Below the pieces are notes generated by a model. The model searched no databases. It saw nothing but the letters and a program-made list of their open reading frames with translations, and had not been told where the DNA came from. Positions 47,216-60,449 of a DNA stretch of 64,000 bases are shown here, piece by piece. The stretch's first letter is position 1. Each line of letters begins with the position of its first letter. The translations under genes were made by a program, and so were the position numbers. This DNA is from Adiantum capillus-veneris (Eukaryota; Streptophyta; Polypodiopsida; Polypodiales; Pteridaceae): contig CM043971.1 in assembly GCA_014529385.2 (NCBI GenBank), forward strand, positions 57,354,709 through 57,418,708. The letters run 5' to 3'.

Positions 47216-50200
47216 TGAAAGGCCATAGGTAAGACAGACATGCTCATAACCACCCAACCTGCCTATATATAGGCCCCAGGCCCTTTCTCTCTTAGCTATA
47301 TATAGCCCTTGTACTGCATGTGTATCCGTAGGCCCTTGGTCAGGGCCATGCCCTCCTATAGTCCTACCCTTGGAATGACATTACTCCGTCCTCGAAAATG
47401 ATACCCTAATGTTTTTCACAGTGGCATCCTTCATGGATCCAGTTGTTTGCTTGTCCAGAACACGGTTCAGTAGGAGGTTCAATGAAACCAAGAGTAACAT
47501 CTGGATTTTCCAAATTGTTGTCCAATTGCAAACCATCTTGTGTTACCAATTTTATTCAATCATAATGTGTAGACTCCTTTTAGAACGCACATGAGCATTG
47601 TAAACGAGGTTTCACAACAAAGATATACCCGAAAGAGTATCGCTTTTCACTGTCCACCAAAGAAACTTGCTGGCATAACTCATCGGCCAAGTTTAAGTCC
47701 TTGACTTATTCTCAAATTTCATTAGTAAAAAACCCCACCATAACTAGTGTTCAAGGTTGAGAACCTGACTTATACATGAAGAGACTAAACCTAATCGCAA
47801 ACATGCTTTATATGATGGTAAGCAAACTCCAAGTAGAGCAATAAATGCTTATTAATTGGATTGCTTGGTGCTAATGTACACACTTTGCATATCCTTTAGC
47901 ACAAGATTACACTTTGTAATCTGCCTATCCCCTTGGATAACTGACAGTACTGAAGTGTGTTTCACCCATGGTTTACAGACAGTCTTCCCAGATGACTGGT
48001 AAATGGGAATCACAATATTGTAAAACATTGCTGAGGAATCAACAATGTGCGGAAGAACCATCGTGGTGAACTTGAAAAATCCACAAGCACCCAAACCGAG
48101 CCATGACCTCTATTGGTGATTGATAGACCCAAAAGTAATCTCATAGAAATACTACACATAAAGTGCAAAATGCTTCATAAGCAACAACTTGATGAATACA
48201 CATGCCATTCCAAATCAGCATTTGCTAAACACTAGGACCCATAACACCTAGTGTGCATGCATTTAGCAAAAAACAGATCCAAACATGTATATCCGTAATT
48301 GTCCTTGCCAATAATTTTGGCGAATGTGATGCTCGTAGCACACATTGAAGAGGAGTGTAAATAGTTGCACAAAGAAACTCAATATTTTCCATTGCAATCA
48401 TTTGCAAGCCTTGCTGAAATGTTTGAACCATAATAGAAGGTGAAACAAAAGTCACTTCTAGGTGCAAACAATGAAACTTTTTCATTAACAACTCGTAGCT
48501 TTGCTATATGTATAAACAACCATCTGTAATGTTGTTTAGCAGCACTTGTACCTTAACAAGTTATTCTAAGTATTTGACAATTTCTGCCCACTGAAATTGC
48601 TCCTGATACATCGTGCTAAAAATGGTCTAGAAAACAGATACGACCAGCACCTAAGGACATTGTCACGACACATAATTGAAGTAGCAGCACCAGTGTCTGT
48701 CCCACAGACTCATATTCTCCACATGTGAAATATGTCTCAGGTAAGGATGTCTGAAAAAACATCCTTCAAGTACGAGATGTACTTGGGCGTGGAGGTAACT
48801 GTAAAATACGCATGCGACGTGCGTGAGAGAGACCCTCATTATCCATGCTCCACACTAGCTAAACCGAACTCCTTAAGTTCCTAGACCATGTTGTATCCCA
48901 TGTGACAACATGTGCCAAATAAAACCCTACAAGTGGGTCCATAACTGCATAATGCAAAAAATGTATTTTGGACACAACTTGGCTCTTACGTGACCTTGTC
49001 AACTCTCTAGAGGTTGAGCATAGTGTTCACTTATCTAGAGGGAAAGGCACCTGCCCAAATTTCCCGCCTACAAAGGCCTAGTAACACTAATTGAAAATGA
49101 GTGAAATGCAAGTAGTATTGCACATGTAACCTTGCCATTGCAATCCAGACCCCTTGGTTAAAGCAACATTGTCAAACCCCTTGGTTAAATGTTGCATGAG
49201 CAGCCAGCCTGTGGCCTTTTGTCCATGACCCCCCTTGGGTTTGCCCGTGGCATTTCATTACTTTGGAAGTTGAAATATTCCCACTACCCCTTGGTAGTTT
49301 GTGGACTCTTTCCTTGAAAATGCAATTGTTAGGTTCCAAGAATAAACCATCAACCCTTACTAAGTGATTAATAATCACGCTATGGGTCTTACCCCAAATT
49401 GTACTCTTAGTGCTAATAGGAGCTCCACCAAAATTGGACACCCAAAAATCCATAATCGTGGTTTTGTGTGAACATCCGTGCTGTCAAAATGTTGGCTTCA
49501 TCCATACACCGTGGTAGAGATAAGCCCTTATGAGTTTAAGACGTTCAAAAACTCAACTAGATTGTCACACGTAAAGTGTGTAGTGCTAAAATAATGCCCC
49601 AAATATTTGTAATGGCAAGACCCTTGCTTGTCCATTAGAAGTGATGGGTACTCTACTAAATAGAGTTGGTCGATCTTGAAAGCAATCACTAATGGATTAC
49701 AAAAAGATGGCTCTTAGCCATTCCAAAATAAGTGTCAATAGATGGCGCTTAGCCCTTATTGTTACCGTATTGACATAAAAATATTTTAATAAAATCATGC
49801 CTAGTTTCACTTTTCTGGAAGAGAAGTGGAAAGAGAGAGAGAGAAAGTTGGGTTGAGGAAATCCTCGTATTCTAATGTGTTGTATGCCCTTTTCAAATAA
49901 TCTAGTGCAGACTATGCCTGTGTCATAGCATATCCTATAAGCGTACATCAGTGTAATTGTACGATGCCCTCGTGGAGAGAGGTACCAAAAGTCACATCTT
50001 GACCCACTTACCTTGTATGTGATTGTGACTCTATCAGGGTACAGATGTATAGCACATTGCTTGTGAATAAAAATAAAAATAAAATGTCAAAAAATAGCAA
50101 CAATGGAGCTCGTCCTTGACAAAGTAGGTAGTGCTATAGCGAAAGCGTATACAATGATGGGTGTTGTGCGTCCATCATGCTAGTATGCCATGCATACATA

Positions 50201-50892
50201 TTAAAAAATATCATGATAACCCCTTGGCTGCAATGAAAGTCTTGACCATGTGAGCTGCTGGTATACGTGTCGTGCACGATCACGCTGGCATGGATACATC
50301 ACAATTCACCATTGCGTAAACTATGAGCTCATATCCACATAGTGCCAAAGATGTGTGCCATTATCATTGATTCAAAATCAATCGATAATACTATGGCACA
50401 TAAGAGAAGCCATGCTTCACATGAAGACAGGCAAAGCACTTTGCTTTGTACAGTTGCTTCATATGGAGTCTGCCCAAGCACCTTGCTTTGCAGAGCAGAG
50501 AGATCTTGTCTCAAATGAAAAGTAAGACATAGAAAAAGCAAACATAACTTGAAATTGACTAACCTTGTCACCCATGCGTGGGTAGGTGTTTTGTAGTGCG
50601 CTCGACTTCGACTCATAGTCATATATGCAAATAACTTGAGAGGTGTTGGATGTCCCACACTTGCCTTCATGGCTTTGAAACTGCTATGCAATAGGTTTGA
50701 ACACAAAGCCTTGCTTCCTAGAAGTCCATCAAAAAGATGAGACAACTTCTCAATAGTGAAAAAGATAGCTTAGTTCGTCGCCCACAATTTAGCAAGTTGT
50801 ATAGGCATAGAAGTGACCTTGCACTGAATGCAGATAGAGATAGAGCCATGCTCTTGTAAGCTGTGTTATTGCCAAGAAAGTCAAGGGCCAAT

Positions 50893-51020
50893 GTAAGCTA
50901 TGGATCCATGCTCCTCTGTCGCAGATGACCCAAATCGAGGAACAAGTCTCATTTTTGTAAGCCACGGGGCCTAGATCCTCTGTCGTGGATGACCCAAATC
51001 AAGCAAACAATCTCATCGTT
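50893..51020. repeat. 64-bp direct duplication inside the non-coding LTR element
   Basis: Two adjacent units share 'gatgacccaaatc' and flanking similarity. No coding meaning is seen. Confidence 0.75.
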
Positions 51021-52125
51021 GCATCAAAAATATGCTTGCTGAGGATCATAAACCTGGTTGATTACATTGATGGCTTGGAATTTGATACGAGCCTTGCTGA
51101 CCAACATTGTGAAATAATAATTAACGATTGTCCTTGACGAGTACCTTGAATGGACAAAGCACAGGCCTTGCCTGACTTGAGCTCATACAGTATCGAAAGT
51201 GCTGGCAATCACATGCTGTTGAATGGTCTTGCATCCCTAGAGCGTTAGTCCTAAAAGGCCTTGCTTTTGCCTAGAGTTGTAGATAGAAACTACAAATAGT
51301 AGGAAAGCAATAACACAACAAAGATGTAACAAGCCATGCTCATTAGCACTCATGTACGGAGAGGTGCTCCTTGCAATACCAATCACAGCTGGAGGGACCA
51401 TTATTGCTAGGCAACTATGCCACCTTGCATAAACTATGAGGGTAATCAACTGGGAAAAAACAAATATAAAGAGATTACGTTGAGTCCGTTCTCATAGAAA
51501 ACTTTCAAGCTCAGTTGAAATATAGTGTACGTGAAGCCATGCGTCACCAATCACGTGTTGAACTTTATCGAAGTTGATCGAGCCTTGAGTTTCAGAAGCT
51601 TTCCGTATTGAAGATCTTTGTACCCCACTACCTGCATGTTCTTGGATGCACCGTGGATGCGAGTTGCATGTGGCTTGGTCAAGTTTGCATGGCTTAAATG
51701 AGCCCGGATATGGCGGACCGTGGGCCAAAACCCTTAGTAAGGTAGGGCAAAATAAAGGAAATTTAGAACAAGATATAATGTGTTTGCTACAGCTGCCATG
51801 GCCGACTCCGCGGGTGACAAAGCGAGAGGAGACAACCACTGGGATGGTTCTTTGCAGGTGGTCAAGTGACAAAAAAACATCCCCTCTGCAGCGCAAATCA
51901 CGCGAGCTAAGCTGCTGCCAATTTCGTGCATGTCTCAATTGCATGCAGGAGGTCGTTCCCCCGGGGTTGTTTGTAGGGCCCGTCCCTGCTTAGTGGTCCC
52001 TTCCATGCGGTGCTTAGCGGTCCCTTCCATGCGGGTAGCTGAGAGAAGCTTTCTCCACCCAAGGGGCCATGCTAGCATGCAACATCAAGAATAGTGTTGT
52101 CCTCATGGAGCTTGCCCACGGCCGT

Positions 52126-52253
<128 letters not shown>

Positions 52254-52526
52254 ACCATGCGAGAGAGACAGACCATGCAACACCATGCAAGCACGATTCT
52301 TCTCCTTCCTCTATGGCTACTCCTCCATGCCCTTCGCCCCTGAGCTCTGATACTAGTGAAAGGCCATAGGTAAGACGGACATGCTCATAACCACTGAACC
52401 TGCCTATATATAGGCCCCTGGCCCTCTGGCTCTTAGCTATATATAGCCCCTGTACTGCATGTGTATCTGTATGCCCTTGGCCAGGGCCGTGCCCTCCTAT
52501 AGTCCTACCCTTGGCATGACACTTGC

Positions 52527-52579
52527 CTCCATTGTATACACACATTCAATTATTCATTGCAGGGTTGATTGGTTTAGGA

Positions 52580-52648
<69 letters not shown>

Positions 52649-53220
52649 TCTCTCTCTCTCTCTCTCTCATGACAAAACATGGCCAATATCCATTTCTATC
52701 CACCATGGACATGTCTCCATCTCACAAGTGGTGAGCTTCTGCATGGAAGAAGAGTGCATGCATTCTTCCCCAATAGATAATTGCAGCCACTGCTTTGCTA
52801 AAAAGGGGATTCCTAGAAGAACATTAGAAATCTAAAACAAAAAAAACAAAAAACATCACTATAACCTTTATAAATACCAAAAGCTAGTTAATAAAAGGAT
52901 GATGAGCTCAACCTATAGGCTAGCCATTGGGATGCCATGTGTATTGTGTCCACTTTCTTCAAAGCTTGCTTGTCAACATCTTTTGTCTTAGCTTCAGGAG
53001 AGCTTTCCAAAGGACAAAGATAGGGTCATGTTTCAAACTTGAGATCCTCAAAGTAAGATTCAAGAGAGCAATCATGGGGCAACAAAATACCACCAGAAAT
53101 GTGATAAGGTTTGCCACAAACTTTGTAGCCCTATCAAATATCCTTTGAAAAAAGCCCTCTCTACAAATCCAACTACATAACAAAGAATAAGAGAAACAAC
53201 TAAAATAATCATGTGCCACC
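52527..53220. other. Continuation of the interrupted retroelement; (CT)n
   Basis: Joined to 47215 across the CTTGC target, this reads on from a TATA-like 'tctatatatgc'. CT runs occupy about 52581-52645 and 52651-52669. No gene is recognised after that. Confidence 0.5.
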
Positions 53221-53755
53221 TTTTTTTTAGAATGCTCTGTCGAGCTTGAATTGAATTAATAAAAAAATGTTACAAACAACCCTGGAATTATATCCTTTGC
53301 ATAGAGTTCTCCAAAAGTACATGAGGTGTCCACCTCTCCGGCTACCCATTTGTGGGAGCTAGCAATGTTGATTCCTTCTATTGATGATTTGCCACCAACA
53401 AGATTCCAAAAGGAGCTTTGAGTCCAAAGGCTCATGCTTCTTCTAAAAAAGAATCTCATTTTTTGACTGCCAAACTGCTCTCAATATTGTAGCTCTAACT
53501 ATACACATGTTAGAGAGGAGATCCTCATTTTCAATGCATCTAGATCCCATTGTCAAGCTGTGTCTAAAGAAGGGAGTGTCCAAATGAGTGTACACCCACC
53601 CAAATCTAGTGCCTATGAAGATTCTAATAGCCAGACATCCCCAAAGCAGGTGCGTGAGGGTCTCATTTGGTCCATTGTGCCAGTTTGACCATTTGGCTTG
53701 TTTTTTGCTTTTTAAACGAAGCCTAAGAGGAGAAGAGAGATAGTGAACCTGGGAA
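53221..53755 (-). pseudogene. LINE (L1-type) 3' fragment B
   Basis: Minus-strand coding with 'GPNETLTHLLWGC', the reverse-transcriptase zinc-binding end of plant L1 proteins, in which the first two Cys have become Trp. 'LRAVWQSKNEILF' follows, and a second frame runs to about 53256. An A-run (plus 53221-53228 T) marks the 3' tail. The 5' part is missing, as usual for LINE insertions. Confidence 0.65.
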
Positions 53756-54365
53756 TTTTTTTCTTTTGTTTTTTGCAAAACTCACAATGGTGAGTGAATT
53801 ATATTAACATAATCAAGAAATTAAAAATTTTAGTCATGTTCATGCCGAGCTATGACGTCTCCAGCAACCATAGATACATCAGCTAACAAGGGATCCACCC
53901 CACGACACTGAAAAGGACACCAGAGAGAAACTTGGTTGAACATGGAGCAAACCTCGACCTGAGAAATTACCCCCAAATTTTTTTTTCATTGTAGCACCAA
54001 TTTCCCTTTTCCACTCATTGGAGTTTATCCATTTCCCAATGGCGACAATCGCTTACCTACTTTCTTATATAATCTCTGTGAACCTAGCTGTATTCAGGCT
54101 GTTCTCAAAGACCCAAAAGTTCTTGGTCTTCCACATGTGTTTGGAGTAGAAAATTCTAACAATTTGTATGCCAATAAGTAGCACTTGTCTCCTGAACACC
54201 TTTCCACCCAGGAAGAGATAGTTCTTAAAGAACCCTATCTTCAAGGTCTTTTGAACCCATTTGCAAATCTTCCTTTCTAGGCCACAGATGGGGCCACAGA
54301 TCACCAAGCATTCCTTGAATAAGTGAGGAAGGTCCTCACTAGCCTCTCTACATTGCGATCATCTA
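53756..54365 (-). pseudogene. LINE 3' fragment A
   Basis: 'CREASEDLPHLFKEC' at about 54345-54301 is a zinc-binding end of an L1-type protein, followed by 'FFKNYLFLGGKVF' and 'WKTKNFWVFE'. An untranslated tail and an A-rich end (plus 53756-53774, T-rich) then run straight into fragment B. Confidence 0.6.
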
Positions 54366-55339
54366 TTTGAACCAATACCTATGGCAAGGGCTTTTTTTGC
54401 CCAGTTCGACCCCGTCAGGTGCCATCGTGGTCATTTGTGGTCCGGTTTACCTCGTACACCCACCCCCCCCCGCCCTTTCACCCCATTTCGCAAAAGAATC
54501 ATCGAGACGTGCCCCCCGGCCGCCCGATGGCTGCATGTTTGAGGTTCTGTGTATGTGTTGCAGAAATGAAATTTATTGGACAATATGAATCAGAAAAAAA
54601 TACAAGTACTGAATGTTGACAAAAATCTTGACAAAAACAATTATTATGTATTGATTTGGATATTACATCATGGTCAATTAGTTTTTCTACAAATTACATT
54701 TGTGGGTATGGGGCGAATGATTGACTTGACACCAAGGGATTTTACAATTTCCTTTGGGTTTGTCAACCCTTGACCTAGGCTCAAGGCCTAGTGGGAGAGG
54801 ACCGAGCCTGGGTGCTTGCCTATAAAGGCATACAATGCTGCCTCTTGGTCCACAAATATACATTTGTGAGCAGTTAAGGTGAGAGAATCTTCAGCGAGTA
54901 TGGCACTTAATGCTTTGCACTTTAGCAGCTCCACAGAACCATTCTTAGAGAGCTCTGTGTGAGCAACTCTAAGAATCAATGGCCCCAAGTGACTCAGGTA
55001 GTGCCAAAGCAAGCTATCCATACCCATGGACACATTGCACAAACTTCCCGTACGCATTGCGAACTTATCAACATGGTTGTCGTTTGCAAAGCATTTTAAT
55101 TGACTTTAACACTTGTAGTAAGGAAAAATAGACAATCTATCAGGTTAAGATTTGTTTACCTCAGTTTCTTCATCCTTCTCTTCAATATTTTTCTTTGTAA
55201 GATCGATGCTAGATCAATCATCTCTACCAATCGTGATCAGTGGTTTGTGTGGACGAAATGTGCTTTTCGGTACGCTTTTGTAGAAAGAGGCACATGATTT
55301 GATTTCCACAAGTGTACTTGCTACTGTTTGCACCAACTT
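54366..55339. other. No recognisable gene
   Basis: A C-run lies at 54464-54473. Frames here are short and without known motifs. Confidence 0.4.
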
Positions 55340-56166
55340 CTATTCGTTTTCACTGGAGAGAAAAGAGAGGCTTGCTGGGAGATCCTGGTCTTCAAAGTCA
55401 ATTTGAAAATTGACTTTCTCTTCCTTTCCACTGGGATCCTTCATGCCCGCATAGATTGCAAGCACTACGAGCGACTCATCTTCGCTGAGTCCTAATGTTT
55501 TGGCGATGTCGTCAAGGAACAGAAAGTGACGATCATCCACCACCACCACATGCAAAGTGAGAATTTGGAGGTCTAAGACCTCTTTGAGTCTCTACCATTC
55601 GATCTTCCCCCTCAGTGGAGTTGGGATCTTGCAAGAGGATGAGTGCCATAGATGCTTCAGTCTGCTCATCAATTTCTTCAATAACTTCATTTGATTCCTC
55701 CACAATGGTCACGAGTGGTCTTTGGTTGACCTTTTCCTTTGATTTTTCCTTATCCATGTCCTCAAGCACAAGTAAGACCAGAACCATGTCCCAAGAAATG
55801 AATTGGGTGCCTATGCACGCCATGCCTAAATATATGAGACCATCTTCATCCTCTGTCTTGTAGTCCCGTTCTGTGAGTCCTTTAACAAACCTCAACAAGC
55901 AAAAACAAAAGTTTTTGTTGGCCGCATAGAGATGCTTCAAGAAATCCACTGGCAACCACGCCGTGCCGGATCCCTCAAAGATTATGGCATATTCTTCCAT
56001 GTGTTGCGTCATGTAGTCAAGAAAGCTTTCAAATGCCTCTGCATGAAGGTTGGCAGTGGCCTGCATGGTCAATTGTCCCCTCGAACACAGTGAGTAGTTC
56101 ATGTGCTCAATCTGCAAGTCCTACCTTTTCTAATTGTGTGAGAAGTGCATTAGTAGACGTTATCAT
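55340..56166 (-). pseudogene. Intronless broken gene of unknown family
   Basis: From ATG at 56166 the minus strand reads 'MITSTNALLTQLEKVGLAD', a TGA at 56109-56107, then 'AHELLTVFEGTIDHA'. After a frame change near 56060 a 160-residue open stretch follows ('AFESFLDYMTQHMEEY', 'GSGTAWLPVDFLKHLYAANK') with an acidic, Glu-rich end. A second frame change near 55545 gives 'LFLDDIAKTLGLSEDESL' and a stop at 55340. Normal, varied composition over 270 residues with no intron suggests a retro-copied or captured host gene. I do not recognise it, and it does not resemble the transposon proteins here. Confidence 0.45.
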
Positions 56167-57200
56167 GGGTTCGTTCGCGAAGAAGATGCGAAGAGACCTT
56201 AGAGCTAGAGTTTTGTGAATGTGAGAAATGAAGTTTAAAACCTAGAAAGACACTTTTATACCCAAAGTTACTTTTTAAAAGGCACTTAAAATTTACATCA
56301 AAATAACTTAAAACTATAATTTTAAACAAAATCACGCGACAAAGCATTGAAAGACACGAACATTGAAAACATTTGTGCTCCACATCAAAGAAATTGCACG
56401 TTTCAATCGAAAACTTGAACCAATTGAGAATAAACAAGTATGCGTCAAAACGAGATTCAAAACACCGTATGTATCAATGGGAGCAAAATCCTTGTCAGCT
56501 CTACAAGATTTTACAAAAAAAACATCGCGAAAACTGAACGTCTCACACAGAAAGCTCTTCTCTTTTCTGGAGTGAACAACCTTTTCATTGATTACAAAGA
56601 GATATTGCTTGGGCAAGGTATATTTGAGATTAAGATATGTGACAATCATTGTTTATTGTAATGTGGTGCATTGCAGCGTAATGGAGGCATATTTGCAGGT
56701 TAGCTGATTCTCTGGCAGCAATCTTAGAGTCTAGTGCCTTCCATTCTCCCATCGTCAGGTTCCATCTTCTATAGGGAAAGACCGTCGACAAGCTTTACTT
56801 CGTAATATGATATCTGAACACCACATTGTTAGCAACTACATAGCACTTGATTCTATCTCCCTGGTGGTTGACCACCTTAGTTTCCCATCTAGCTGCAAGA
56901 AATCCATTGATCGCACTTCCCCCTTTGCAAGTCCACATTGTTGGTGTCCTGTGAACACTTTGAAGTCAAAATATAAACACAAGCACATGAAGAGATATAA
57001 ACCATGCTACCATGGCTTTGTGGGAACCATAGGTGCACTTAATTGCTGCTTGCACATCCACCTCGATTCTCCTTTTGGTTGCTGCGATCAAGGCACTGTC
57101 TAGCTTAGGCCATTCCAAACTCTCCAAAGTTGGCGAGTGAACTAGAGAAAGATTACCATACCCATTTCGCCTAGGTGTGATATAAGTATGATTATAAAAA
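56167..57200. other. No recognisable gene
   Basis: AT-rich sequence with short frames only. 57035-57110 on the minus strand can be read as 'LIAATKRRIEVDVQAAIK', possibly a distal exon of the vestige at 57220-57860, but this is weak. Confidence 0.3.
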
Positions 57201-57219
57201 AAAATGTCGTGTGAAGCAA

Positions 57220-57860
57220 GCTAAGAGGATGGACAACCAGCATAGAGCAACTTGCCAAGCTCAGTGTGGATGGCCTCAAAAGTTCCTGTGAAGGACTCTA
57301 TTGGATCCCACTCTACAAAATTGGATGGAAAAACATCTGCAATGGAAATTTTATAGTCATCAAAAGCAACACACAAGGCAAAAAAACTAAATAGACAACC
57401 AAAATCTTGAAAGAGGAGTAAAATTATAACTTGCAGTAAGCCTCGATGGAGCCACTCTTGTCTCTAGCTTCAGTTGTGGAAGCAACATACACATACTGCA
57501 CCTTTAGAAGCCTCTTGCCATCTTGTGTTTGCTTGAATTCCATGATTCTTTCCTTCGAATGGTGTGCTCGAGAAGCCATGTGTCTCCTTGAGACCTTGTG
57601 TACACCTCTTGAGTTGGGCTGCATTGTCACCCACATCATTCATTTTAACTCCATCGTCACCCAATATCCATTGTCGTCTTGTACATTGCTGCATGAAATG
57701 GAGTCAATGACACTCCTAGGTTGTCGAGTACCTGATGATGCCATGGGGAATAGTGGCACAACCTGCAGACAAACACTTATGATTAGACATTGCACATCCA
57801 TGTTCTCAGCTGTATAAAGAGAAGGATTATGATGGTACACAAAGGTGAAGGATGCCACTT
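57220..57860 (-). pseudogene. Unrecognised coding vestige, possibly multi-exon
   Basis: After an acceptor-like 'tgtctgcag' (about 57768) the minus strand reads 'VVPLFPMASSGTRQPRS' and stays open to a TGA at 57642-57640. The same frame continues to 57424 ('QDGKRLLKVQYVYVASTTEA'). A second acceptor-like 'ttccattgcag' near 57352 precedes 'FPSNFVEWDPIESFTGTF'. Protein-like composition and splice-like boundaries suggest a broken or captured plant gene. No family is recognised. Confidence 0.3.
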
Positions 57861-59816
57861 ACTGCTATACTGCTCCACTTGCTTGTTGGCTTAATGGGAA
57901 AGATAATGTTGCAAAGCTTGAGAGGGAAGTAGATTCTCTCTAGAGAGCTTAATGCAGAAGGATCAGGAAACCACTTGAGGAAAGAAAGAGGGATGATCTA
58001 GCAGAAGGATATGCTGCATATCTTCAGCTTTAGCTAGAGGTGTTTAGTGAGGCCCATGGAGACATGGAGAACTTCAGCTTGAGGAGAATGCAGCCCTCAA
58101 AAATGCAGTAAGCTTGAGAAGGGAAAGGAGGTTCAAACTTCTGCTGGCTGCAGAGCTTTTGGGAGGAAAAACTGAAAGGAAGGAAAGAGAAGCAACTTGC
58201 AAGGTGAAGTGAAGAGAAGTGAGAGATGGTACAGTAGAGAGAGAGGGAGGGAATGATCAACACGTTTTTGGAGGGACCCCCTTTTAGGAGAGAGGGGGAG
58301 AAAAACTGACAGCCACCCACTAGAGAGAGAAAGGATTGGTTTTTACTCAACTATTTAGAGAAAAGTTTTTTTTTTTTGAATTTAAAAGAGATTTTCTCTT
58401 TATATTTTATAAAAGAGTACAAGTTTGACCACTTACTTTTAGGCCCTGCCATACCCACCATTTCAGTTCACATGGCATCCACCCATTTGCCTCTTCCATA
58501 ATCTCCTTTTTAATCCCATGACAAATAAAGAGGCCCCCTTAGACCCCATTCTCTTCCTAATGTGGAATTGTTTAAGCAATTGTTCTCTCGAAATTCTCCC
58601 AATACTATAGTACAAGTACATGCTCTATTAAAAAACAATCAATACCCTTGCTTGAAAAATTAGCAAGATTTGGCTTCAATAATCAAATTTCAAGCGTTAA
58701 AGGTAGACATGACATTGAAGCACGTTTGCTTTCTATGTCCTTGTCGTTTGTCCAAATATGTCAATTTTCATATGATGGGCAGTTGGGCTTTTAAAGTACA
58801 TTGGTTGACATTATGGCTGATGTGGGAAGAGCTCAACAAGTTTTGCCACATTCTTAGCATGAAGAGGTGTATGTTAGTGCAATAAAATGAAAAATAATCT
58901 ACAATCATCTGCACACGGGTGACCTTGTTATGTTTAATCTACAATCACTTGCACATGGGTGACCTTGTTATACCACTAAGAACAATGTAAGATTTAAAAG
59001 ATTTGATGCACCCTTGTATATATCAATGTGTCATTGCACCCTTCCTGGTTTTTGCACATCCTAGAGATACTACACGTGGTAGCACATGAATGCCAAGACA
59101 ACATTTTGTTTCTGGATGAAGATTTAGACGAGTCCTTTTTATACTATTTGATTCATGGGTTGAACTCATCCCACCAAGCGGACCACAATGACTCAATTAT
59201 CCATGTCGCACCGTCCGAAAGCTATCCACCTTATGTCTATTTATAGATTAGTTTATAAGGACAAAAGAAGGTACCGTGTTTATCTTTAAAACATGTATTA
59301 AACTATGGCAGTGGTACGATTTGTGTTGACTCTTGATAATAATTTCTACAAAACTATGAAAAACATGGTTACTAAAATCATGTTTTCAATACGGGTGTGT
59401 CTTAAAAAAGGGATTTTGAATCATGCACCTTAATTGCTAAAGAGGTTCAAAATGACACCAACATTCAAAAAAAATTACACTAAAAAATAAGTAACATAGA
59501 TTTTGAGCATTACGTACATCTCTCGATTATAAGGAAAAACTTTAAAGTTTCCTTTTTGCTATGATTAGAGAATTGGGCACTCTCACATTCTTTGTTACTT
59601 TTTTTGTTGTGGTAAGATTGTGGCAACCTCTAACTGAGCGCCTACAGACATTGAATCAAACAAAATAACTCGTCGGCGGTGAAACCAACTCTACTTATAA
59701 AGGTCGTTTGGTTCGATATAATCCAAGCAATTGTGTATGATGATACTATGTTCATTGCTTTGCATCTTTGAAAACCCTCTTGATGGCAGATATTGCAAAT
59801 TTCTTTTTCATCGGCT
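57861..59816. other. No recognisable gene
   Basis: Mixed sequence with purine-rich 58180-58340 and an AT-rich part beyond 58370. A 72-codon frame at 59028-59246 has no known motif. Confidence 0.4.
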
Positions 59817-60449
59817 GAGTTTCAAAATTGAGGCAGTCAACATGACCATGGTTTGCTTTAGATTGACAATGCACCCTCCCTTGAGAATGACACAAACGAC
59901 ATAATCATACCATTCATCGACACATACATTAATACACAATCAAAATGGCTATATGAGCCTCTTCATCGTGCACAAACTCACCACCACACAAAGATCTGCA
60001 TGAAAAAAGTTGAAAATTGTAAGTTCGGTTTCCCTAAGTCCCATATGCGTGCAACTTGTTTGTTGCATCCATTCCCCCAAGAACAAATCCATCTTAGGCC
60101 TCCACCAATACTCAGAAAGAAAATTCAAAAATCTTTGGATGAGACTATGCATTGCATGGATATAACATTTGAAGAATGGATTTCAAATCTGCATATCATA
60201 GACACCACCTACATAGCTCACCTTAGGTCAATAATATCTGCACTAAGTAATATCATGCCAAGGTATATACAAAACATCTACATAAACAAGTTCAACAAGG
60301 TGCTTTCTGACATGTGGGGTGCTAACACATATATTCAAATTTTTTTAAACACACACATCACAACTGCTTACTGCACTTCTTACATAACCAAAATGGATAA
60401 CACTATAACAAAAACAACCAAGGAGGGATCAATTAACACGATGTATTGA
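59817..60449 (+). pseudogene. Helitron Rep fossil
   Basis: One frame carries 'EFQN', a TGA (59829-59831), 'GSQHDHGLL' with the HUH motif His-Asp-His at 59841-59849, and a TAG (59859-59861). It then stays open to TGA at 60447. Further on come 'HHHTKICMKKVENCKFGFPK' (the His/Cys segment of Helitron Rep), 'YIAHLRSII', and 'YCTSYITK' with both Rep tyrosines at 60369-60371 and 60381-60383. HUH and two-Tyr motifs define the rolling-circle nuclease of Helitrons. No helicase domain or Helitron terminus was found, so this is a fragment. Confidence 0.75.

Noticed and set aside
47852-48094. 'KCNLVLKDMQSV' resembling the copia protease C-terminal side
   Set aside because: Too close to the 3' LTR for a protease in a copia element, with no Asp motif upstream. 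Likely chance.
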